Positions 6,733 through 13,550 of a stretch of DNA of 13,550 nt are shown one piece after another. A model generated the notes under the pieces. That model had not been told where the DNA came from, ran no database searches, and saw only the letters and a program-made list of their open reading frames with translations. This DNA is from Hyphomicrobiales bacterium. Its GTDB lineage: Bacteria > Pseudomonadota > Alphaproteobacteria > Rhizobiales > Aestuariivirgaceae. The position numbers and the translations under genes are program-made. The stretch spans positions 1 through 13,550 of the forward strand of contig JANYGE010000244.1 of assembly GCA_025362535.1 (NCBI GenBank), given 5' to 3'. The number at the start of each line of letters is the position of its first letter. Position 1 is the stretch's first letter.

Positions 6733-7455
6733 CTAACCTTCAGCATTTTTTCGCGGTGACGAGAGCAAAGCGGGGCGTAGCCGCAAAGCGCCGCGCGATA
6801 GCCTCTTACCTGTTGTATAGGCGAAAATATGCTTTGTGGCCGATGCAATCAGAACCCCAGAGAGTTGCCCCAAAACCGCGGCACCAAATTTTTCCACAGT
6901 AGGGGCCATGCGGAGCCCACCCAAATTAAGCCAAGGCGGCATGAATAGCCCATAGTTCATCTGGTCAAGAGAAAATTCTGCGGCCTTCATCAGCCTGATG
7001 AGCTGCATGGGCGAAAAGGGTTGACCAAAACCGAAGGGCGAGGAATCAGAGAGTGACCATAATCCATGGCGATTGGGCACCACCAAGATCAACTGCCCGC
7101 GCGGGGCCAAAACCCGCCACAGCTCCCGTAACATTTCAGTCGGATCATCGGTGAACTCCAAACCATGAATGACCAAAGCCAGATCAATGGAATGATCGGG
7201 CAGTGGCAAATCATATTCATCCACCAAAGCAGACTGCACCAATCCCGTCGGCGGCCAATGCATCACGCCACGTCTGGCCAACATGAAAGCCATCGCACCC
7301 CTGGATGGTGGTAGATAGGGCGTGGCATAGCCTAGGCCCAAAACTCTTCGATCAGCGCCACCTTGCAACACCGGAGAAATTTTGGGGAAGACCAGACGGT
7401 GAGTAGCTTTTCCCAAGGGACTCGCATAGAAGTCTTGCAGATCAACAACATTCAT
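6733..7455 (-). CDS. Class I SAM-dependent methyltransferase-like protein
   Basis: From the ATG at 7453-7455 the protein has 240 residues. A short N-terminal region with YASPLGKATHR is followed by a glycine-rich SAM-binding motif I variant, RVLGLGYATPYL (37-48). An acidic post-motif region (DLPLPDHSIDLALVIHGLE, 82-100) and TEMLRELWRVLAPRGQLILVVPN (106-128) are typical of Methyltransferase_11 proteins. The C-terminal third is basic and contains no known domain. The substrate cannot be read from sequence. The frame stays open to an ATG at 7491, but that start would run past the likely gloB regulatory region and adds residues that do not resemble the family. The gene is divergent from gloB with 61 bases between the chosen starts; I recall the same methyltransferase/gloB divergent pair from other alphaproteobacteria, which could mean a shared stress-related control. 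It ends 74 bases before the aromatic operon on the same strand, so read-through is possible. Confidence 0.82.
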   Translation of the reverse strand: MNVVDLQDFYASPLGKATHRLVFPKISPVLQGGADRRVLGLGYATPYLPPSRGAMAFMLARRGVMHWPPTGLVQSALVDEYDLPLPDHSIDLALVIHGLEFTDDPTEMLRELWRVLAPRGQLILVVPNRHGLWSLSDSSPFGFGQPFSPMQLIRLMKAAEFSLDQMNYGLFMPPWLNLGGLRMAPTVEKFGAAVLGQLSGVLIASATKHIFAYTTGKRLSRGALRLRPALLSSPRKNAEG

Positions 7456-7516
7456 AGGATTGAGCTTAAGCCAAATCGGCGCGGGCGTCATCCCCGAAAA
7501 CGAAGAGGGTAAACTC

Positions 7517-8290
7517 GTGTCACATATCGATATGCGTCAGTTCATGTGTCTTACGGATAATTATGGCCTTATTATTCATGATAGCCAAACCGGAGCCACG
7601 GCAGCGATTGATGCTCCCGATGCTGATGCCGTGGAAGCCCAGCTTAAAAAATTTGGCCGCCAGCTCACCCATATTTTCACCACCCATCATCATGCCGATC
7701 ACGTGCAGGGTAATTTACAATTGAAGAATCTATTTGGGTGCAAAATTATCGGACCCAAAGCTGAGGCCGATAAAATTCCAGGAATCGATATTACTGTCTC
7801 AGGGGGTGAATCATTTATGTGGTCAAAGCGTGAGGTTTTCGTTCATGCCTGCCCAGGCCATACGGCAGGTCATATTGCTTTTTCAATTCCCTCTGAATTT
7901 TCACTTTTTGCTGGCGACACGGTTTTTGCTATGGGCTGTGGCCGCGTGCTGGAGGGCACTATGGACCAGATGTTCACCTCGGTGAATCAGTTCAAAACTC
8001 TTTCACCCAGCACCTATATTTATTGCGGCCATGAATATACACTGGCCAATTGCCGCTTTGCCTTAACGCTGGAGCCCGGCAACAAGCATTTGCAAAATCG
8101 GTTTCATCACGTAACAGCCCAAGTGGCGCGCGGTGAAATGACCTGCCCGACCACCTTGGCTGAAGAACTTAAAACCAACCCCTATATGCGCTGTGACAGC
8201 CCTGAAATCAGAGCCACACTTGGTATGGAAGCAGCAACTGATGCTGAAGTATTTGCGGAAATAAGAACCCGCAAAAATAATTTCAAGTAG
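7517..8290 (+). CDS. gloB: Hydroxyacylglutathione hydrolase (glyoxalase II)
   Basis: Starting at GTG 7517 the protein is 257 residues, the usual glyoxalase II length. It hydrolyses S-D-lactoylglutathione to D-lactate and glutathione, the second step of cytosolic methylglyoxal detoxification. All metal ligands of this metallo-beta-lactamase-fold enzyme are visible at the expected spacing: His57, His59, Asp61 and His62 in THHHADH, His115 in PGHTAGH, Asp134 in AGDTVF and His172 in YCGHEYT. The GTG start is preferred because GAAGAGGG lies about eight bases upstream and because homologues begin close to the MRQFMC segment; the frame is open further up to 7460 but would overlap the divergent promoter space. 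The 3' end overlaps the convergent exporter gene by eight bases. Together with the ChaC-type enzyme this is a second glutathione-handling gene in the window, though not in the same operon. Confidence 0.93.
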   Translation: MSHIDMRQFMCLTDNYGLIIHDSQTGATAAIDAPDADAVEAQLKKFGRQLTHIFTTHHHADHVQGNLQLKNLFGCKIIGPKAEADKIPGIDITVSGGESFMWSKREVFVHACPGHTAGHIAFSIPSEFSLFAGDTVFAMGCGRVLEGTMDQMFTSVNQFKTLSPSTYIYCGHEYTLANCRFALTLEPGNKHLQNRFHHVTAQVARGEMTCPTTLAEELKTNPYMRCDSPEIRATLGMEAATDAEVFAEIRTRKNNFK

Positions 8291-9158
8291 GTCTTTTGAA
8301 AATCATCTCTTGCGCCGCAATCACAGCGCCTGCGGTGATCAACACGCAAGCTAAGGCAATCGACCAACTGGCACTGGCATAGCCAGCAGCCACCAGGATC
8401 AATGTGGACAGCAAGGGTGCGGCGTAGGACGAAGCCCCCAGCACCATGACATCACCTTTTTTAACACCAATATCCCACGCATAAAAACCAAGGCCGAGAG
8501 GCAAGAGGCCAAGTATAAAAATTGCCGCCCACTGGCTGCTGGCTTGCGGCCACACTGTGGACTCGAGTGCGAAATGTAAAATGGCAGCTACCACCGCTGT
8601 GACCAGACAAAACCCAGCCACAACATCCGTGGGCACATTTCCCATGCGCCGCGACAACACTGAATAGCCTGACCAAATAAAGGCGCAGGCCAAAGCCAAC
8701 ACATGCCCAAGTTTGATCCCTGCTGTAAAGCCAACAGCACCCCCCTTGGTTATGATCACAATAGCCCCCGCCAAGCCAAGCACTGCGCCGAAAACATGAT
8801 GCAAGCGTAAATGTTCCCCCGGCAATAATGCTGCAAACAGCACAATGAGCAAAGGCCAGAGGTAAGCAATCAAGCTGGCTTCCACTGGCGGCGCATTTTG
8901 GATCGCAAAGAAATAAAGACAATGATAAACGCAAAGTCCAAATGTGCCAGTCAACCACACGCGCCAGTTCTGCCGCAAAGACTGAATTGCAGCAGGCCGC
9001 CAAATCCAGCTTATAACGCCACTCATGCCACCAATAAAAAAGCACATCGCAGTGAGTTGGAAAGGTGGAATGGGGCCTGAGGCCGTTGCGAGAACCGCTA
9101 GAAAGGCCCACATCAGCACGGCAGAAAAGCCAATCAGTGTCGCCTTAATGCGCTTCAT
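8283..9158 (-). CDS. EamA/DMT-family exporter resembling aromatic amino acid exporter YddG
   Basis: From the ATG at 9156-9158 the protein is 291 residues with about ten hydrophobic helices, the two-repeat layout of drug/metabolite transporters in the inner membrane. From memory, three segments agree well with E. coli YddG, an exporter of phenylalanine, tyrosine and tryptophan: the start IKATLIGFSAVLMW, EASLIAYLWPLLIVLFAALL in the middle, and FYAWDIGVKKGDVMVLGASS near the end. The start is chosen for this N-terminal match; the longer frame up to 9269 would add 37 residues without similarity and lies wholly within the upstream exporter gene. It overlaps that gene by 14 bases, so the two are almost certainly co-expressed and may work as a pair or on related substrates. 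The substrate remains an inference. Its 3' end overlaps gloB by eight bases on the other strand. Confidence 0.88.
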   Translation of the reverse strand: MKRIKATLIGFSAVLMWAFLAVLATASGPIPPFQLTAMCFFIGGMSGVISWIWRPAAIQSLRQNWRVWLTGTFGLCVYHCLYFFAIQNAPPVEASLIAYLWPLLIVLFAALLPGEHLRLHHVFGAVLGLAGAIVIITKGGAVGFTAGIKLGHVLALACAFIWSGYSVLSRRMGNVPTDVVAGFCLVTAVVAAILHFALESTVWPQASSQWAAIFILGLLPLGLGFYAWDIGVKKGDVMVLGASSYAAPLLSTLILVAAGYASASWSIALACVLITAGAVIAAQEMIFKRPT

Positions 9159-10062
9159 TGGTGATAGCCAACGCCGATAAAACCTTATTTCCAAATAAAC
9201 ACACAACAATGGCAACCAAAATAATCGATCCGCCAACCAAGGTTGAATGTTCTGGCACTTCATTGACAAACAGCCATGGCCAGAGGGGATTAATCACCGC
9301 ATCTAACATTGAGATCAGCGTCAACGTAATGGCGGGAACGCTGCGCGCACCCATGCCATAAAAAATCAGCGGGATAGTCAGCTGTAACGGCCCCATGAGC
9401 ATCAGCAGCCAGAATGAATGTTGGTCGATGGCAAACACACTGCCACCCGCTCCACTAAACTGACTGAAGACCGTTGCTAAAATAAAAGCCAGAAAGCCCC
9501 CCAAACAGATCGAGGGCATCATATCAATGTCGCGGTAACGCCGCAGCATCAAAGTCTGCAACGCAAATGTAAGGGGCACCGCAAGGCTGAGAATGAGACC
9601 GGCAATATGTCCGGTTTCAAAACCACCTTGCGCAATAAAGGCCATGCCGATCACCGCAAGCACAGCGGAAATCCAGGCCAGAACACCAGGCTTTTCTCCC
9701 GTTATCCACGGACTGAGCAGACCAGCGACCAGTGGCGAGGTTGCCCCAATAATTGAAACTGTAGCCGTGCTCACCATCGTGAGCGAGGTTACATAACATG
9801 TGGTGCCAAGAGCGAAAAACAGCGCGGAAAGAATGAGCGCAAAGCGGGGAATTCTTTTAAAAGCAGTCGCCGTATCTCTGCCGTAAACAACCAGCAGATA
9901 CATCAACAGCGCAGATGACATGGCCAATCCACGCCAGCAATTGATCTGCCAGCCATTGAGCCCCGGCATTGATCGCACAAATAAACCTGAAAGACTCCAG
10001 CCTAGAGTTGCCAATAGGACAAATCCGACTCCCGTCGTAAAACTTTGCTGCTTGTTCGCCAT
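9145..10062 (-). CDS. EamA/DMT-family transporter
   Basis: This 305-residue protein has about ten hydrophobic helices arranged as two EamA repeats, starting with VGFVLLATLGWSLSGLFVRS. The first repeat ends near GMAFIAQGG and the second ends at IILVAIVVCLFGNKV. A typical DMT feature is the STATVSIIGATSPLVAGLLS segment (97-116), where inner-repeat helices contact the substrate path. It is expected to be an inner-membrane exporter of a small metabolite; nothing in the sequence fixes which. A GGGGAAG ribosome-binding site precedes the ATG. It is the first gene of a two-gene exporter unit and overlaps the second by 14 bases. It follows the large flavoprotein gene after 93 bases on the same strand, so it could be read through from there or have its own promoter. 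It is not closely similar to the neighbouring exporter, so a recent tandem duplication is unlikely. Confidence 0.87.
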   Translation of the reverse strand: MANKQQSFTTGVGFVLLATLGWSLSGLFVRSMPGLNGWQINCWRGLAMSSALLMYLLVVYGRDTATAFKRIPRFALILSALFFALGTTCYVTSLTMVSTATVSIIGATSPLVAGLLSPWITGEKPGVLAWISAVLAVIGMAFIAQGGFETGHIAGLILSLAVPLTFALQTLMLRRYRDIDMMPSICLGGFLAFILATVFSQFSGAGGSVFAIDQHSFWLLMLMGPLQLTIPLIFYGMGARSVPAITLTLISMLDAVINPLWPWLFVNEVPEHSTLVGGSIILVAIVVCLFGNKVLSALAITNEAH

Positions 10063-10155
10063 GCTTCCCCGAATCGAAGCAACTCTAGCAAATCAAACCC
10101 ACTCCGCAACTTTTACTGTAACCTCAACTCAATTCTAGGTTTAAAAATTGCATTT
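10063..10155. other. Intergenic gap between flavoprotein gene and exporter pair
   Basis: These 93 bases separate two minus-strand genes. Reading on the minus strand, an AT-only inverted repeat (seven-base arms, loop TGC) at 10142-10158 overlaps the flavoprotein stop codon; it has no GC stem, so it is at best a weak terminator. A TTGCGG / 16-base / TAGAGT arrangement further along could be a promoter for the exporters but matches consensus poorly. Nothing else stands out. Confidence 0.3.
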
Positions 10156-12672
10156 TTATGCTTTCAATTTTATATTTTCAGCATCGTAGGGGCTTTCCGG
10201 AACAATTATTGTCTTGAATATTTTGTCGAGAATTTTGATCTCAAGTTCCGTTCCAACTGGAGAATACTCAGGTTTAACCATGGCCAGAGCCAAAGATTTG
10301 TTCACCCGCCAGCCAAAACCACCATTGGTGGCGCGGCCAATCAGCTTACCACCAGAATAAATTGGCTCAGACCCACGCGCATCGGACTCAGCATCGGTTA
10401 CGCCATGAACTTCCATGGTCACGAAATTCCAATTCAAACCTTTTTCTTTGCCCGCAACCAAAGCATCGCGACCAATAAACGGGCCTTTGCTTGGATGCAC
10501 AAAGCGATCCAAACCAGACTCGTAAGCCGAATATTCAATCGAAAGCTCACGCGGGATCAATCTATATGATTTTTCAATCGACAGCGAAGACATGGCCTTG
10601 ATGCCGTAAGGCTTAATACCAAATTCTTTGCCTGCTTCCATTAATTGGTCAAACAGAGCGATTTGACTTTCCACTGGTGAGTGGAACTCATAGCCAAGTT
10701 CACCCACAAAATTCACCCGCAGCACATGTGCCGAAGCTGTGCCCACGGCAATCTCTTTGCCAGAAAGCCAAGGGAAGGCTTCATTGGAAAGATCGGCCGA
10801 AGTGAGCTTCTGCAAAACCTTGCGCGCATTAGGGCCTGCCAGAACCAACACACCAAGACGGGTGGTGATCGCATTCAATCGCACCGACCCATCACTGGGC
10901 AAAAGCTTGCGCAGATAATCATGGTCATGGCGCTCATAAGCACCAGCCGACACCAAATAGAAACGCCCAGCAGCCCACTCATAAACCGTGAACTCAGCTC
11001 GCACCCCGCCAGATGGCGTGAGCAAATGGGTGAGCGCAATGCGGCCCTGCTTCTTTGGAATTTTATTAGCCAGTATCGACTCGAGCCAATTGCGCGCTCC
11101 GGGGCCTGATACTTCCATCTTGGCAAAGGCGCTCATATCCTGCAGCGCCACATTATCCATCACATTGCGGCATTCTTCGCCGACAAAACGAAAATAATTG
11201 GAACGGCGAAACGACCATTTCTCAACAATGCGGCCATCATCGGTCGGCAGCGCGTGATTGTGATTGGTCAAGGTATCTTGCTTGTTCAGTTCTTTCTCAG
11301 AAACTGAATAGCCCTTGGGCGCAAACCAGCCTGGGCGTTCCCAGCCATAAACCGAACCAAATACTGCGCCCAAATCTTTCATCCGGTCATAAACTGGTGT
11401 GCGCTTTAAAGGCCTTGCGGCAACGCGCTCTTCTTCTGGGAAATGCGGCGTAAACACATTGGCATAGGCTTCTTCATTTTTAACTTGGAGATAGCCCTTA
11501 GTGGCATAAGGTCCAAAGCGCCGTGGGTCCACACCCATCATATCTATCGTTGGCTCCCCATCAACAATCCATTCCGCAAGCTGCCAACCCGCACCGCCAG
11601 CGGCTGTCACACCAAAGGAATGGCCTTCATTGAGCCAGAAATTCTTTTTATCCCAAGCCGGCCCAATAATTGGCGAGCCATCAGGCGTATAAGCAATAGC
11701 GCCATTGTAAACTTTCTTAATGCCCACTTCGCCAAAGGCTGGAACCCGCGTGATGGCGGTTTCAATATAAGGGCCTAAGCGATCCAAATCTTCCTGGAAT
11801 AATTCATATTCGCTTTGATCTGATGGACCATCAACATAACAACAGGGCGCGCCCTTTTCATAGGGTCCGAGCAACAGCCCGCCATTTTCTTCGCGCATAT
11901 ACCAGCTCGAATCTGCCTCGCGCAGAACACCCATTTCGGGAAGACCCTTAGCTTGGCGCTCTTTAATCAGCGGATGGGGTTCGGTGACGATATATTGGTG
12001 TTCAACCGGAATGACCGGAATATCAAGACCCACCATTGCTCCGGTCTTGCGCGCAAAGTTTCCAGAACACGAAACCACATGCTCACAGGTAATATCGCCC
12101 TGATCCGTCTTCACCAACCATTCGCCACTTGGCAATTGCTCAATCGCCAGAACGGCAGTGTTGCGATAGATCTCGGCACCACGGGAGCGCGCACCTTTGG
12201 CCAAAGCCTGGGTTAAATCGGCTGGCTGAATATAACCATCATCGGGGTGTTGAATGGCGCCAATAATGCCGTCGATGTTGCACAACGGCCAAATTTCTTT
12301 GAGTTGAGCAGGCGTCAGCTTATTGACTTTGATACCAATCGTTTCAGCAATGCCAGCATAATACATAAATTCATCCCAACGATCCTTGTTGCGTGCAATG
12401 CGGATGTTGGAGACTTTTTTGAAGCCCACATTCTGGCCGGTTTCAGCTTCCAGTTCGCCATAAAGCTTCACCGAATATTTGTGAATTTGGCCAACCGAAT
12501 AAGACATGTTGAACAAGGGCAGCAAACCAGCGGCATGCCAGGTGGAACCAGATGTAAGCTCCTTGCGCTCCACCAATACCACATCGCTCCAGCCCTTTTT
12601 GGCCAGATGATACAGTGTCGAAACACCCACCACGCCACCGCCAATGACCACAACTTTTGCTTTGCTTTTCAT
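10156..12672 (-). CDS. FAD-dependent oxidoreductase/GcvT protein of the dimethylglycine/sarcosine dehydrogenase family
   Basis: This 838-residue protein has the full two-part layout of the family. The N-terminal D-amino-acid-oxidase-type FAD domain (about 6-370) has GGGVVG at 11-16, Glu35 for the FAD ribose, and TSGSTWHAAG at 40-49, where His46 matches the histidine that carries covalent FAD in dimethylglycine and sarcosine dehydrogenases. A short linker domain follows to about 430. The C-terminal GcvT-like tetrahydrofolate domains (about 430-830) include LQDMSAFAKMEVSGPGA (510-526), with the conserved Asp512, and VNFVGELGYE (653-662). Such enzymes remove a methyl group from an N-methylated glycine and pass it to tetrahydrofolate as 5,10-methylene-THF. 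No choline or betaine genes are visible, so the precise substrate (dimethylglycine, sarcosine or another methylamine) is undetermined. An AAGGG ribosome-binding site precedes the ATG. It follows the MobB-GNAT gene by 80 bases on the same strand. Confidence 0.88.
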   Translation of the reverse strand: MKSKAKVVVIGGGVVGVSTLYHLAKKGWSDVVLVERKELTSGSTWHAAGLLPLFNMSYSVGQIHKYSVKLYGELEAETGQNVGFKKVSNIRIARNKDRWDEFMYYAGIAETIGIKVNKLTPAQLKEIWPLCNIDGIIGAIQHPDDGYIQPADLTQALAKGARSRGAEIYRNTAVLAIEQLPSGEWLVKTDQGDITCEHVVSCSGNFARKTGAMVGLDIPVIPVEHQYIVTEPHPLIKERQAKGLPEMGVLREADSSWYMREENGGLLLGPYEKGAPCCYVDGPSDQSEYELFQEDLDRLGPYIETAITRVPAFGEVGIKKVYNGAIAYTPDGSPIIGPAWDKKNFWLNEGHSFGVTAAGGAGWQLAEWIVDGEPTIDMMGVDPRRFGPYATKGYLQVKNEEAYANVFTPHFPEEERVAARPLKRTPVYDRMKDLGAVFGSVYGWERPGWFAPKGYSVSEKELNKQDTLTNHNHALPTDDGRIVEKWSFRRSNYFRFVGEECRNVMDNVALQDMSAFAKMEVSGPGARNWLESILANKIPKKQGRIALTHLLTPSGGVRAEFTVYEWAAGRFYLVSAGAYERHDHDYLRKLLPSDGSVRLNAITTRLGVLVLAGPNARKVLQKLTSADLSNEAFPWLSGKEIAVGTASAHVLRVNFVGELGYEFHSPVESQIALFDQLMEAGKEFGIKPYGIKAMSSLSIEKSYRLIPRELSIEYSAYESGLDRFVHPSKGPFIGRDALVAGKEKGLNWNFVTMEVHGVTDAESDARGSEPIYSGGKLIGRATNGGFGWRVNKSLALAMVKPEYSPVGTELEIKILDKIFKTIIVPESPYDAENIKLKA

Positions 12673-12752
12673 GGAAACACCCTTTTTGATAAGGCTACAT
12701 TAGTGAGTAAAATTCAACAGAGGTGAGAATGGAGCGACAGCGGCAAAGCAGA
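12673..12752. other. Intergenic gap upstream of the flavoprotein gene
   Basis: These 80 bases lie between the MobB-GNAT stop and the flavoprotein start. On the minus strand a TTGAAT is followed after 19-20 bases by TTATCA/TATCAA, a weak promoter candidate, and then the AAGGG ribosome-binding site. I see no convincing terminator hairpin or riboswitch-like fold. Confidence 0.3.
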
Positions 12753-13550
12753 TTACGACACAGTTTTTCGGAAGTGCGCGGTGACACCACCATCCGGCAA
12801 ATCGGTGGAGCGATAATGCTCAAAGCCCAGATTTCCATAAAATTTCATATTTGTATCAAAGGCCTGATTGGTCAGGAGCCGAACCTCTGGAAGCCCTGAA
12901 GCTTTTGCAAGAGCCATAGCATGGGCCATCAGGGCGCTTCCCCAGCCCTTGCCCTGTTCACTTTCCGCAATTGCAATATTCTCGATCATAAGATGATCAG
13001 CCTTCGGGATCATCTCTATCAAACCCTTCAACTCGCCATCAATTTCGCGAAGATCAATCCAATGATGTTCCACGGCATGCATATAATTGGCCCGCATCGG
13101 AAAAGGTTCTCGGCCAATCTTGGCAATCCACTTTGCATAGACCTGCCGTGTGAGTTTGCCTATCGCCTCAGCGTCATTGCGTGTAGCGCGCCGCAGCCTC
13201 AATTCTTGGCTCGTCGGACGCAGACCCAGCTTGCAGTGATCCAAGATAAACTTGGCGAGCGCAGCCACATCATCACGATCAAAAACTGGAACCGAGGCGT
13301 CGATTTCACCATTGGCAGCGACTGCCACAATGGTGGAGTCGTCTCCTGCTAAAATTGGGTGCGACAGTTCAAGGTTTCGCACTTCAATTTTATCATGGGC
13401 ATCGCGCTTATATCCCTCCACAATCACCAGATCACAAGGTGAAAGCTTGGCCAGAATTTCATTGAGTGACGGCGGCGCGCTGCCGCGCAACTCGTTCATG
13501 ATGGCAAAGCGATTTTGCGAAACAACCGCCACTTCGGTTGCTCCAGCCTT
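12753..13550 (-). CDS. MobB (molybdopterin-guanine dinucleotide biosynthesis) fused to a GNAT acetyltransferase, 5' end outside window
   Basis: The frame is open from the right edge to a TAA at 12753-12755, giving 265 visible residues; the GTG at 13530-13532 is internal, since the six codons before it (KAGATE) continue a MobB-like sequence. The first about 105 visible residues match the C-terminal half of MobB, with VSQNRFAIMNELRG and CDLVIVEGYKRDAHDKIEV. MobB is a GTPase thought to assist MobA in making the guanine-dinucleotide form of the molybdenum cofactor; its P-loop would lie off the window. From about genomic 13205 down, a full-length GNAT N-acetyltransferase domain follows, starting LRLRRATRNDAEAIG, with the acetyl-CoA loop EQGKGWGSAL and the closing NMKFYGNLGFEHY. 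No stop or start separates the two parts, so this is a true in-frame fusion as written. Substrate of the GNAT part is unknown. The gene symbol is withheld because of the fusion. Confidence 0.82.
   Translation of the reverse strand, partial: KAGATEVAVVSQNRFAIMNELRGSAPPSLNEILAKLSPCDLVIVEGYKRDAHDKIEVRNLELSHPILAGDDSTIVAVAANGEIDASVPVFDRDDVAALAKFILDHCKLGLRPTSQELRLRRATRNDAEAIGKLTRQVYAKWIAKIGREPFPMRANYMHAVEHHWIDLREIDGELKGLIEMIPKADHLMIENIAIAESEQGKGWGSALMAHAMALAKASGLPEVRLLTNQAFDTNMKFYGNLGFEHYRSTDLPDGGVTAHFRKTVS

Noticed and set aside
7460..7516. Longer gloB start at 7460
   Set aside because: It would add residues not found in glyoxalase II and abut the divergent gene's start; GTG 7517 has a better-placed ribosome-binding site and gives the normal length.
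8461..9111. 216-residue open frame on the minus strand within the exporter gene, rich in Cys and Trp
   Set aside because: It is an out-of-frame shadow of the YddG-like transporter; the in-frame protein has clear membrane helices and family similarity.
9159..9269. Longer start (9269) for the YddG-like exporter
   Set aside because: The extra 37 residues lie wholly inside the upstream exporter gene and lack similarity; the ATG at 9158 gives a normal DMT N-terminus.
10142..10158. AT-rich inverted repeat as a transcription terminator
   Set aside because: The stem has no GC pairs outside the loop and overlaps the stop codon; it is too weak to call.
12247..12726. Long open frame on the plus strand opposite the flavoprotein (and similar antisense frames at 10045-10569, 11443-11778, 12921-13352)
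   Set aside because: They are shadows of well-supported minus-strand genes, with compositionally odd translations and no recognisable motif.
1..13550. A defence, mobile or otherwise undescribed multi-gene system
   Set aside because: Apart from the unknown protein at 2878-3288 the genes have recognisable metabolic or transport families, no transposase, integrase, toxin-antitoxin pair or repeat array is visible, and the layout looks like ordinary chromosome.

Overview
The window looks like a chromosomal, housekeeping-rich piece of an alphaproteobacterium, most likely of or near the Hyphomicrobiales (Rhizobiales). This rests on protein family types and on gene order recalled from that group: ftsX followed by a plsC-type acyltransferase, the chorismate mutase / hisC-like aminotransferase / tyrA / ChaC-type cyclotransferase block, and a small methyltransferase divergent from gloB. 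No sequence search was run. Base composition looks roughly balanced, lower than in most rhizobia. Genes are tightly packed; the longest gene-free gap is under 100 bases, and I see no tRNA, rRNA, CRISPR array, insertion sequence or phage gene.

Left part, plus strand (1-3288): the 3' end of ftsX overlaps a PlsC-family acyltransferase by 4 bases. Next come a short adenosylcobalamin-dependent ribonucleotide reductase (nrdJ) and a conserved-looking protein of unknown function. The last two each have a sigma-70-like promoter placed so that transcription would begin almost exactly at the start codon (leaderless), with the same geometry in both.

Middle, minus strand (6658 down to 3268): a compact aromatic amino acid operon of chorismate mutase with an extra C-terminal domain, an HisC-type aminotransferase, a prephenate/arogenate dehydrogenase and a glutathione-degrading cyclotransferase. 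The first three junctions are ATGA overlaps or a 3-base gap, so translation is probably coupled. Together the first three can turn chorismate into tyrosine. Upstream, a SAM-methyltransferase-like gene (minus) and gloB, glyoxalase II (plus), are divergent with about 60 bases between starts.

Right part, minus strand (13550 down to 8283): a MobB-GNAT fusion running off the right edge, a large dimethylglycine/sarcosine dehydrogenase-type flavoprotein, and two tandem, overlapping EamA/DMT-family exporters, the second resembling the aromatic amino acid exporter YddG. The exporter pair converges on gloB with overlapping 3' ends.

Most of the window is ordinary metabolism. The items most worth checking are the two matched leaderless promoters, the unknown protein next to nrdJ, the MobB-GNAT fusion, and the uncharacterised C-terminal domain of the chorismate mutase.
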